NCBI GenBank assembly: GCA_050010115.1
Contig: JBEKLQ010000095.1
Location: forward strand, 1 to 20,730
Direction: 5' to 3'
DNA: 20,730 nt
DNA from: JAKACA01 sp050010115
GTDB lineage: Bacteria; Actinomycetota; Acidimicrobiia; Acidimicrobiales; Bog-793
The position numbers and the translations under genes were made by a program. Under the pieces are notes generated by a model, which saw nothing but the letters and a program-made list of their open reading frames with translations, was not told the DNA's origin and did no database searches. Below are positions 14,456-20,730 of the stretch, in pieces; positions within the stretch are counted from its first letter, which is position 1; each line of letters starts with the position of its first letter.

Positions 14456-15187
14456 GTGAAGGCCGTCAGCTTGCAGATCGGCATCACGCTTCCGACGTTC
14501 AGCCCGGACAGCACACGCGCGCTCGGAGCTGCCAGAGCTGCCGAGGCTGCCGGCCTGCACGGTGTCTTCGTCTTCGACCACCTGTGGCCGATAGGCAACC
14601 CAGCAGGGCCGGCGCTGTCGCAGGGCCCGATGATCGCGGCGACCCTGGCGTCCACCGAGCGGATTCGAGTGGGCACGCTCGTCGCCCGGTTCGGGCTGCT
14701 CCCGGACGACGTAGTTCTCGCTTCCCTCGGCGGGCTCGCAGCGATCGGCGGAGATCGGTTGATCGTTGCCATCGGGACCGGCGATTCAGCCACCGCGGAC
14801 GAGAACGAGCGGCTCGGCATTCCCCTCCGTTCCGCCTCGTCCCGCCGTGAGAGCGTGCTGAGCGCGGCACACCAGCTCGTCGGCGCGGGCATCGAGTGCT
14901 GGGTCGGTGCCGGGGACGCCTTGACCAACGAGGTGGCCCGTCGCGCTGGCGTGACGCTCAACTTCTGGGGAGCTGGTCTCGATCTCGTCAAGCGAGAGTG
15001 CTCCGGCGGCACGGGGGTGACGTGGGCAGGACCGCTGCCGAAGGAGCGAGGTGCGGCGGCCGAGATGCTGCGAGGGCTGGCCGATGCCGGCGCCACCTGG
15101 GCCGTGTGGGGTTGGCCGTGCTCGCTCGAATCCGTGGTCGAAGCGGCCGGGATGGCTGAGATCAAGCTCGAACCTACGTCCGGGTAA
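14456..15187 (+). CDS. Luciferase-like (LLM class) flavin/F420-dependent oxidoreductase
   Basis: The 243-residue protein begins with LQIGITLPTF and continues with ARAAEAAGLHGVFVFDHL, the typical opening strands of bacterial luciferase-like TIM barrels, then ERIRVGTLVARF and DRLIVAIGTGDS. In actinobacteria most of these use coenzyme F420, but no cofactor residue pattern here settles flavin or F420. It is shorter than the usual 280-350 residues, chiefly in the region following residue 120, so some insertion loops are missing. The GTG start is 1 nt after the glucokinase stop, which implies translational coupling. The stop TAA forms the first bases of a TAACCT that may be the -10 for the next gene. 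Confidence 0.82.
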   Translation: MKAVSLQIGITLPTFSPDSTRALGAARAAEAAGLHGVFVFDHLWPIGNPAGPALSQGPMIAATLASTERIRVGTLVARFGLLPDDVVLASLGGLAAIGGDRLIVAIGTGDSATADENERLGIPLRSASSRRESVLSAAHQLVGAGIECWVGAGDALTNEVARRAGVTLNFWGAGLDLVKRECSGGTGVTWAGPLPKERGAAAEMLRGLADAGATWAVWGWPCSLESVVEAAGMAEIKLEPTSG

Positions 15188-15190
15188 CCT
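15185..15190 (+). promoter_or_regulatory. -10 hexamer for leaderless alaC, overlapping a stop codon
   Basis: TAACCT ends exactly 6 nt before the aminotransferase ATG, and no ribosome site is present between. Its first three bases are the TAA stop of the preceding gene. The spacing matches leaderless starts elsewhere in this window. Confidence 0.4.
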
Positions 15191-15196
15191 TTCTCG

Positions 15197-16393
15197 ATGG
15201 AGTTCCGCCGTGTCACCGGGCTGCCGCCCTACGTCTTCGCCGAGATCAACGAGCTGAAGCTGGCGGCGAGGCGAGCCGGTGAGGACGTGATCGACCTTGG
15301 TTTCGGCAACCCGGACATCCCTTCGCCGGATCTGGCCGTCGACAAGCTGGTCGAAGCTGCTCGCAACCCGCGCAACCACCGTTACTCCGCCAGCCGCGGC
15401 ATCCCCAAGCTTCGCGAGGCGATCGCCAACCTCTACCAGCGGCGATTCGGCGTCGAGCTCGACCCGGACCGGGAGGTTGTCACGACGATCGGTGCCAAAG
15501 AGGGCCTGTCCCACCTGATGTGGGTGCTCGTCGCGCCGGGCGACACGGCGCTCGTGCCCTCCCCGTCGTACCCGATCCACATCTACGCACCGCTGTTCGC
15601 CGGTGCCGACGTGCGCATGGTCCGCCTCGAAGGGTTGGGGCGCGATGAGGCGGGAGCGGGGGAGGGTTTCTTTGCGAACCTCGTCGAAGCCTGGGAGTCG
15701 GCGTGGCCGAAGCCCCGAGTGGCGATCCTCTCGTTCCCGCACAACCCCACGACCGCCTGCATCGACCTCGCGACGATGGCGCGTCTGGTCGAGTGGGCCC
15801 GCGAGCACAACGTGGTGCTCGTGCACGACTTCGCCTACTCCGACACGGCCTTCGACGGGTACCGGCCGCCGTCGATCCTCCAGGTACCAGGGGCGAAGGA
15901 CGTCGCGGTCGAGCTCTACACCTTGACGAAATCGTTTTCCATGGCGGGCTGGCGCGTGGCGTTCATGGTCGGGAACGCCGAGATCGTGCAGGCGCTGACG
16001 AAGCTGAAAAGCTACCTCGACTACGGAACGTTCCAACCCATCCAGATCGCCGCAATCGTCGCCATGAACGAGGCGCCTGACTACCCGCTGTACGTGAACG
16101 AGATTTACCGGGCCCGGAGAGATGCGCTCTGCGATGGCCTCAACCGCATCGGGTGGGAGGTCGAGCGTCCGAAGGGAACGATGTTCGTCTGGGCATCGAT
16201 CCCCGAGCCGTACCGTGAGATCGGCTCGCTCGAGTTCTCCCGATACCTGGTGCAGGAAGGGAAGGTGGCGACGTCGCCGGGGGTGGGTTTTGGGGTTGGA
16301 GGGGACGGGTACATCCGCTTCGCGTTGATCGAGAACGAGCAGCGGATCGCCCAGGGTGTGCGGTCCCTCAGGCGGGCGCTGCCGAAGCTTTAG
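15197..16393 (+). CDS. alaC: AlaC-type class I aminotransferase (alanine-synthesising)
   Basis: AlaC-type enzymes transfer an amino group from glutamate to pyruvate to make alanine, using PLP. The 398-residue sequence parallels E. coli AlaC across its length: RVTGLPPYVFAEINELK at the start, GNPDIPSP, YSASRGIPKLREAI, GAKEGLSHLMW, PSPSYPIHIY, FPHNPTTACID, HDFAYSD, the PLP lysine K245 in YTLTKSFSMAGWR, KSYLDYGTFQPIQIAAI and VSPG-like TSPGVGFG. The main alternatives are LL-diaminopimelate or aspartate aminotransferase, which differ in these segments. The ATG has no Shine-Dalgarno but a TAACCT at leaderless distance. It converges on the CHAP gene with 10 bp between stops. Confidence 0.9.
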   Translation: MEFRRVTGLPPYVFAEINELKLAARRAGEDVIDLGFGNPDIPSPDLAVDKLVEAARNPRNHRYSASRGIPKLREAIANLYQRRFGVELDPDREVVTTIGAKEGLSHLMWVLVAPGDTALVPSPSYPIHIYAPLFAGADVRMVRLEGLGRDEAGAGEGFFANLVEAWESAWPKPRVAILSFPHNPTTACIDLATMARLVEWAREHNVVLVHDFAYSDTAFDGYRPPSILQVPGAKDVAVELYTLTKSFSMAGWRVAFMVGNAEIVQALTKLKSYLDYGTFQPIQIAAIVAMNEAPDYPLYVNEIYRARRDALCDGLNRIGWEVERPKGTMFVWASIPEPYREIGSLEFSRYLVQEGKVATSPGVGFGVGGDGYIRFALIENEQRIAQGVRSLRRALPKL

Positions 16394-16406
16394 CCGATCT
16401 CGGCTA
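16391..16406. terminator. Bidirectional hairpin containing both convergent stop codons
   Basis: TAGCCGA-TC-TCGGCTA is a perfect 7-bp palindrome. Its left TAG is the alaC stop, and its right end is the complement of the CHAP gene's TAG stop. It may end transcription in both directions, but the stem is short and there is no T-tract, so the role is tentative. Confidence 0.4.
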
Positions 16407-18083
16407 GGAGACGGTCAGTGAGGCGACGCCACCCTGGGCGGCTGCACCCTCGTGTGTCCAGTGGCCGCCGAGCGCTCCGTCTTCCAACTCGAAGCCCGCG
16501 CTCGTCATCGCGCCCACGATCGGGAAACCCGCCTTCGCCATCCCAGCCGCCACCGACAACCCGGCGACCCCCGTGCCCTGAACGACGAAGGCCTTCGCGG
16601 CGACCGGACCGATCGCGACCTCGAGCTGGCCGCCCGAGATGTACGCCAACAGCGGTGTCCCGGCTGTGCCCACCGTGGTCACGGCGACCTGGGCGACGTT
16701 CGTCGCCTCGGACGTGAACGCTCCGGTCAGCCCCCGGCGAGCGAAGAACGTGCCGTTGCTCGTGTACGTCTCGATCGCATTCGCCTGCGGCATGTCACCA
16801 CCCGCCAAAGCGATCGAGCCGACGTCGCTCGCCACGGCGTTCCACGGAGTTTTCGTCTCGAGGGCGCTGGACCCGCGCTTGTCATAGAACGTACCGGCCG
16901 TCGAGAGGTAGCCGATGAAGGCGCCTCCGGGACCGGAGTTGGGGGCGACAGTGATGCTGGCGGCATTGGCGGCCTCCTCAACAGGGGTCTCGAACAAGCC
17001 GCCGGAGGAGATCTCGAAATGCCCTTGGCCGGTCACCCAACCCAGCACGGGGTGACCACTGACGCCTGGGCCAGCCGAGAGCGCGAACGACTTCACGCCT
17101 GAGGCGATCGGGGCGAGCGAGCGGCCGGCGAGGCCGGGCAGGTAGTAACCGCCCTCGAGCTCTCCGCCCGTGGTGAGCGCAACCACGATCGGGGCGGCCG
17201 CGTATCCGTCACCACCGACCACTTCGGCGTGGGCGATCCCGGTTGCCACCGTCTCATACGAGCCAGTGATCCCGCCCCAGTCCTGGATCAGCAGGTCGCC
17301 GCTCGAGGTGAGCTTCCAGCTCACCGGCAGCTCGAGACTCCACGCCGGGTTGTGCAGCCAGCCCAGCACGGCATCACCGGGAATCCCGTCGCTGACCAGC
17401 CAGTCGGTCACCGGCAAAGACGCCCAGCCGTTGCTCCCGGCGCCGTCGTTCTCGGTGATGGCAGTGACCGTTCCGTCCCCGTAGCCGTTGACCGACGAGG
17501 AGGCCACGACCTCGGTGTGGCCGAAGTCGTCGCTGTTGTCGATCGACAGGACATCACCGGGCTGCGGGGCCTTGCCAGCTGTCCCGTTCTTCACGACGTC
17601 GATCGTCGGGTAGCCCGGCGATCCGTTCGGATAGTCGGCGACGACGCCGTTGCCGTTCGCGCCGTAGGGCTTGACACCCCACGCCAGGTACATCCAACGC
17701 ATCGAAAGCTCGACGCACTCCCATTCGTACTCACCCCAGGCTCCGGGGAAGAACTGCACCAGGTAGTTGTCGCCGCTCTGATCGGATCCGGGGCCGCAAG
17801 CCTGGAGCCCGTCGAAGTTGGCGGTGAGCTTGTACGAGATGGAGTTGTTCCCCACGTCGCACGGACCGTTCCACCATGAGGGTCTCGGGAGAGTGTCGTT
17901 CGGCTGGAGGCGGACCGCGTGCGAACTGCCGCCCGTGGCCTCGGCGCCGGTTTCGGCCGCCGGCTGAGCAACTGTTGTTACGAGGGCGACGAACGTGACG
18001 AACGTGACCACCATCAGGCGGTGCCCGCTGCCGGCTCTCTGTCGCCGGCGATGGGTCCGGCTCGGCAACTCGGTCAGGTCCAT
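16404..18083 (-). CDS. Secreted CHAP-domain protein with a repeat (propeller-like) C-terminal region
   Basis: This 559-residue exported protein has a basic N-terminus with an RR-rich stretch and a hydrophobic segment (about 22-41) acting as signal peptide or anchor. A CHAP domain follows (about 95-235): catalytic Cys in EWECVELSMRW (C123), His in DFGHTEVV (H189), and an acidic/amide residue in ITENDG (E211/N212). CHAP enzymes cleave peptidoglycan as amidases or endopeptidases. Residues about 260-559 are Gly/Ala-rich repeats of about 45-55 residues with GW/GY, GGxFE-like and SGV-xSxAL patterns. They suggest a beta-propeller or tachylectin-like binding module. The ORF extends upstream to a TTG at 18170, but that TTG is part of a promoter -35, so the ATG at 18083 is preferred. 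Whether it is a housekeeping cell-wall enzyme or a secreted lysin is not settled. Confidence 0.82.
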   Translation of the reverse strand: MDLTELPSRTHRRRQRAGSGHRLMVVTFVTFVALVTTVAQPAAETGAEATGGSSHAVRLQPNDTLPRPSWWNGPCDVGNNSISYKLTANFDGLQACGPGSDQSGDNYLVQFFPGAWGEYEWECVELSMRWMYLAWGVKPYGANGNGVVADYPNGSPGYPTIDVVKNGTAGKAPQPGDVLSIDNSDDFGHTEVVASSSVNGYGDGTVTAITENDGAGSNGWASLPVTDWLVSDGIPGDAVLGWLHNPAWSLELPVSWKLTSSGDLLIQDWGGITGSYETVATGIAHAEVVGGDGYAAAPIVVALTTGGELEGGYYLPGLAGRSLAPIASGVKSFALSAGPGVSGHPVLGWVTGQGHFEISSGGLFETPVEEAANAASITVAPNSGPGGAFIGYLSTAGTFYDKRGSSALETKTPWNAVASDVGSIALAGGDMPQANAIETYTSNGTFFARRGLTGAFTSEATNVAQVAVTTVGTAGTPLLAYISGGQLEVAIGPVAAKAFVVQGTGVAGLSVAAGMAKAGFPIVGAMTSAGFELEDGALGGHWTHEGAAAQGGVASLTVS

Positions 18084-18140
18084 GGCTTTGGGCACCGCAG
18101 TGACGGAGCGTGGCGCGACCGCCACTGTGCGCGAGACCCG

Positions 18141-18170
18141 ACCGTAGCGCGCCGACCAGGGACGAGTCAA
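18141..18170 (-). promoter_or_regulatory. Candidate promoter of the CHAP gene
   Basis: On the minus strand TTGACT (18165-18170) and TACGGT (18141-18146) are separated by 18 bp, a good -35/-10 pair. Predicted transcription starts near 18134, about 50 nt before the preferred ATG. The promoter overlaps the extreme N-terminal part of the longest open frame, arguing against that longer start. Confidence 0.5.
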
Positions 18171-18238
18171 TCGATCGGGCCATTCCGGGCTGGCCGCTGT
18201 GCCGCGATCGTTGTCGGAATTGCTGCCCCATCGCCGAT

Positions 18239-18244
18239 TAGCCT
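18239..18244 (+). promoter_or_regulatory. -10 hexamer for leaderless plsC
   Basis: TAGCCT ends 6 nt before the plsC ATG with no ribosome site between, the same arrangement as at rph and alaC. It lies in the divergent gap shared with the CHAP promoter. Confidence 0.4.
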
Positions 18245-18250
18245 GGCCGC

Positions 18251-19060
18251 ATGCTCTACGGACTGATCAAGGCGATCCTGTCTCCGATCTTTCGGGCAGC
18301 ATTTCGTATCCGGGTCGTGGGCCTCGAGAACGTGCCAACGTCGGGCGGCGTGCTCATCGCCTCGAATCACCAGGCATTCTGCGACTCCTTGTTCATCCCG
18401 TTCGCTGTACCGCGCCGAGTTACCTACGTGGCGAAGGCGGAGTACTTCGACTCCTGGAAGACGAGTTGGTTCTTTCGTGGCGTTGGCCAGATCCCGATGG
18501 AGCGGTCGGGCGGCGCAGCGTCGCAGAAGGCGCTCGGCGAGGCGCTCGAAGTGCTGCGCTCCGGGGGGTGCATCGGCATCTACCCCGAGGGCACGAGGCC
18601 TCCGGACGATCGGCTGCACCGTGGCCGTACGGGGGTGGCGCGATTGGCACTGGGCGCTGGCTGCCCTGTCGTGCCGGCGGGCATCAAGGGAACGCGTGAG
18701 ATCCAGCCGATCGGTGCACGATTCCTACGGCCGTTCAAGCCCGTCGAGATCTCCTTCGGTAAGCCGATCGACCTCATTGCCAGATACGGCCGGCGCCTGG
18801 ACGATCCGCTTGTGCTGCGCCAGGCGACCGACGAGCTCATGTGGGAGATCCGGCAGCTGTCTGGGCAGCAGTACGTCGACCGCTACGCCTCTCGCTCGGC
18901 GCAGGCGGCCGAGGAAGACCGGCTGGCAGCGGCCGCTGTGGCCGGGACAACGGGCAACGGTGCCGCAGGTCCAACAGACGCGAGCGCCGCCGAGAGCGAT
19001 TCGGTCGACGGTCGCTTGGCAGGGGCCGTCCTCCGCGCCGGCGTGGCGTCAGAAGGCTGA
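18251..19060 (+). CDS. plsC: 1-acyl-sn-glycerol-3-phosphate acyltransferase (PlsC/LPLAT)
   Basis: PlsC acylates lysophosphatidic acid to phosphatidic acid at the membrane. The 269-residue sequence has the family's block 1 NHQAFCD (H40-x4-D45), block 2 near GQIPMERSG (G80-R85), block 3 YPEGTRPPDDRLHRGRTG (111-128) and block 4 VPAGIKG. A hydrophobic N-terminal part (LIKAILSPIF) may dip into the membrane. After about residue 215 comes an Ala/Gly/Asp-rich low-complexity tail without family features. A PlsC gene also accompanies pimB' in M. tuberculosis. Its last 12 nt overlap the glpK end on the other strand. The enzyme's acyl donor is not visible. Confidence 0.88.
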   Translation: MLYGLIKAILSPIFRAAFRIRVVGLENVPTSGGVLIASNHQAFCDSLFIPFAVPRRVTYVAKAEYFDSWKTSWFFRGVGQIPMERSGGAASQKALGEALEVLRSGGCIGIYPEGTRPPDDRLHRGRTGVARLALGAGCPVVPAGIKGTREIQPIGARFLRPFKPVEISFGKPIDLIARYGRRLDDPLVLRQATDELMWEIRQLSGQQYVDRYASRSAQAAEEDRLAAAAVAGTTGNGAAGPTDASAAESDSVDGRLAGAVLRAGVASEG

Positions 19061-20563
19061 CTCGCTCGCCCAGCCCCTTGAGCGCTCAAGCGCCCGGAGC
19101 CAACCCGCGTGGTCGGCGTCTGCTTTCGCCTTGGTAGCCACCGGCGCGAACGACGCCTCGGCAGGCGAGAGTGCCCGAAGATCGTCGAGCGTGCCCCAGA
19201 CGCCCTCGGCCAGCCCCGCGAGCATCGCTGCGCCGAGCGCCGTGACCTCCGTTGTCCGCGGACGCACGACCTCGACGCGGGACTGGTCCGCTTGGAGCTG
19301 GAGCAGGAAGTCCATGGCGGCGGCGCCGCCGTCGGCTCGCAGCAGCGAGACCGGGCGACCTCCCGCCGAGCCCATCTGATCGAGCACGTCGCGGGTCTGG
19401 TAGGCGATCGCCTCGACTGCTGCCCGTGCAAGGTGTGCCCGCCCGATGCCCCGTGAGAGCCCGACGATCGTCCCGCGGGCGTCCGGATCCCACCACGGGC
19501 TGCCGAGCCCGGTGAAGGCCGGCACGAGGTACACGCCCTCGTTCGATGGAATCGAGGCTGCCAGCGGCCCGGTCTCGGCCGCGTGAGCGATGATGCCGAG
19601 GCCATCGCGGAGCCACTGGACTGTGGCGCCCGAGGCGAAGATGGCGCCCTCGAGCGCGTAGGTCAGGTCGTCTCCGAGTTGCCATGCGACGGTGGTGAGC
19701 AGTCCCTCGCTTGGTGCTCCGACGTCACCTCCGAGGTTCATCAGCACGAAACTTCCCGTCCCGTACGTCACCTTGGTCGCACCGGGACTGAAGCAACACT
19801 GCCCGAACAGCGCCGCTTGCTGATCGCCGGCAATGCCGCTGAGCGGCACTCCGGTGAGGATGCCGCCGGCGACAAGGTCGCTCACGGTGCCGAAGCGGCC
19901 CGAGGACGGTCTCACCTCTCCGAGCGAGGTGGTCGGGATGCCGAACAGGTCGCAGAGCTCGGCCGACCACCCACCTTCCTGGATGTCGTAGCAGAGCGTC
20001 CTGGAGGCATTGGAGGCGTCGGTCGCGTGTACGCCGCCGTCCGGGCCGCCTGTGAGGTTCCAGCAGACCCAGTCGTCCACCGTGCCGAACGCGAGCTCCG
20101 CACTGCGCTCGACACCGCCTTCTTGCAGCATCCACTCCCACTTCGTCGCACTGAAGTAGCTGTCGAGGACGAGGCCGGTGCGCTCTCTGATGGTGGGCAG
20201 ATGACCCGCGGCAGCAAGCTCCTGGCAACGCCGGGCCGTGCGGCGGTCCTGCCAGACGATGGCGCGGTGGAGTGGCCGGGCGGTGCGCCGGTGCCAGGCC
20301 ACTGCGGTCTCCCGCTGGTTGGTGATCCCGATCGCTGCGACCGAGCAGTCATCGGGTCGTTCTGTCTGGAGGCGGCCGACGAGCTCGGTAAGTGTGGCCT
20401 CGACCAGGTCCCAGATCTCGGTGGCGTCGTGCTCCACGAGACCCGGGGCAGGGAAGTGTTGGGTGAGCGCCCGGTAGGCGAGGTCGATGATCTCGCCATC
20501 GGGGCCGACGGCGAGGGCTCGCACGCCGGTCGTCCCGGCATCGATGGCAACGACCACTGGCAT
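19049..20563 (-). CDS. glpK: Glycerol kinase
   Basis: GlpK phosphorylates glycerol to glycerol 3-phosphate, feeding phospholipid synthesis and glycerol use. The 504-residue length is normal. Diagnostic segments are VAIDAGTTGVRAL at the start, GITNQRETAVAW (glycerol site), AIVWQDRRTA, GLVLDSYFSATKWEWML, DDWVCWNLTGG, DASNASRTLCYDI, GIAGDQQAALFGQ and TYGTGSFVLMN, and late VPAFTGLGSPWWDPDARG. The ATG at 20563 begins MPVVVAIDAG, the natural start; an upstream in-frame extension to 20674 has no family similarity. A TACGGT ends 8 nt upstream. The gene lies tail to tail with plsC, and a long inverted repeat lies 75 bp upstream of its start. Confidence 0.95.
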   Translation of the reverse strand: MPVVVAIDAGTTGVRALAVGPDGEIIDLAYRALTQHFPAPGLVEHDATEIWDLVEATLTELVGRLQTERPDDCSVAAIGITNQRETAVAWHRRTARPLHRAIVWQDRRTARRCQELAAAGHLPTIRERTGLVLDSYFSATKWEWMLQEGGVERSAELAFGTVDDWVCWNLTGGPDGGVHATDASNASRTLCYDIQEGGWSAELCDLFGIPTTSLGEVRPSSGRFGTVSDLVAGGILTGVPLSGIAGDQQAALFGQCCFSPGATKVTYGTGSFVLMNLGGDVGAPSEGLLTTVAWQLGDDLTYALEGAIFASGATVQWLRDGLGIIAHAAETGPLAASIPSNEGVYLVPAFTGLGSPWWDPDARGTIVGLSRGIGRAHLARAAVEAIAYQTRDVLDQMGSAGGRPVSLLRADGGAAAMDFLLQLQADQSRVEVVRPRTTEVTALGAAMLAGLAEGVWGTLDDLRALSPAEASFAPVATKAKADADHAGWLRALERSRGWASESAF

Positions 20564-20638
20564 CGCCCCGAACCGTAGCGGGCAGGGGACGGGGGCGAGG
20601 GAGGGTCGGCGGAGCTGCCACGCGGTATCCGCCTCGCG

Positions 20639-20689
20639 GGCGCTGTACGCGGTTTGTACCAACTGTCGTAACAAAGCGCGTACAGCGCC
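20639..20689. repeat. Near-perfect 19-bp inverted repeat upstream of glpK
   Basis: The arm at 20639-20657 (GGCGCTGTACGCG, G, TTTGT) pairs with 20671-20689 in reverse complement with a single mismatch; the loop is 13 nt. It lies 75 bp upstream of the glpK start codon. It could be a terminator of a gene outside the window or an operator for glpK. No T-tract follows on either strand, which makes an operator the slightly better guess. Confidence 0.8.
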
Positions 20690-20730
20690 GCGGCCCTCGG
20701 GTTTCGCTGGGGTCCTGGCTTCGTCGAACC

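Noticed and set aside
13696..16036. Two minus-strand open frames of 506 and 416 codons
   Set aside because: They lie antisense to glucokinase, the luciferase-like gene and alaC, all with clear family motifs.
19583..20578. 331-codon plus-strand open frame
   Set aside because: It is the shadow of glycerol kinase on the opposite strand, whose motifs are unmistakable.

Overview
The window is chromosomal DNA from a high-GC Gram-positive bacterium, most likely an actinobacterium outside the mycobacteria. A deep lineage such as Acidimicrobiia is my inference, not something the sequence proves. The evidence is: about two-thirds GC; many GTG starts; several genes that appear leaderless (a TAnnnT -10 hexamer 6-7 nt before the start codon and no Shine-Dalgarno); the actinobacterial cysteine cluster mec-cysO-cysM; and a second set of genes also grouped in actinobacteria (PimB-like mannosyltransferase, SRPBCC protein, ROK glucokinase, PlsC acyltransferase).

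Left part (1-5 kb), minus strand. From right to left this holds smpB, a small secreted protein, the tmRNA gene ssrA, a RES/Xre toxin-antitoxin pair, and a secreted protein made of three about 108-residue repeats. SmpB and tmRNA together form the trans-translation ribosome rescue system. The SmpB reading frame runs about 46 residues past the usual end, through a duplicated GC-rich sequence. The toxin-antitoxin pair starts a few hundred bases beyond the tmRNA 3' end, a place where islands often integrate, although I could not find flanking attachment repeats.

Middle part (5.1-9.3 kb), plus strand. mec, cysO and cysM encode sulfur-carrier-dependent cysteine synthesis. CysO carries two residues after its diglycine, so the neighbouring JAMM protease probably has to trim it. 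They are followed by rph and rdgB, which overlap by 4 nt, and by two single-hotdog MaoC/HadA-HadB-type dehydratase subunits. A DUF885 metallopeptidase-like gene converges on them from the minus strand.

Right part (10.9-20.6 kb). On the plus strand are two small Cys-rich proteins, a PimB'-like GT4 glycosyltransferase, a SRPBCC lipid-binding-like protein, a ROK glucokinase, a luciferase-like oxidoreductase and an AlaC-type aminotransferase. A secreted CHAP-domain protein follows on the minus strand, then plsC on the plus strand, then glpK (glycerol kinase) on the minus strand, which overlaps plsC tail to tail. Glycerol kinase, PlsC and PimB' all belong to glycerolipid or phosphoinositide-mannoside envelope chemistry. 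A near-perfect 19-bp inverted repeat lies upstream of glpK.

Most genes are ordinary housekeeping genes. The points most worth following up are the SmpB tail, the CysO tail, the toxin-antitoxin pair beside ssrA, and the three secreted proteins of unknown role. I see no clear evidence of a wholly new multi-gene system.
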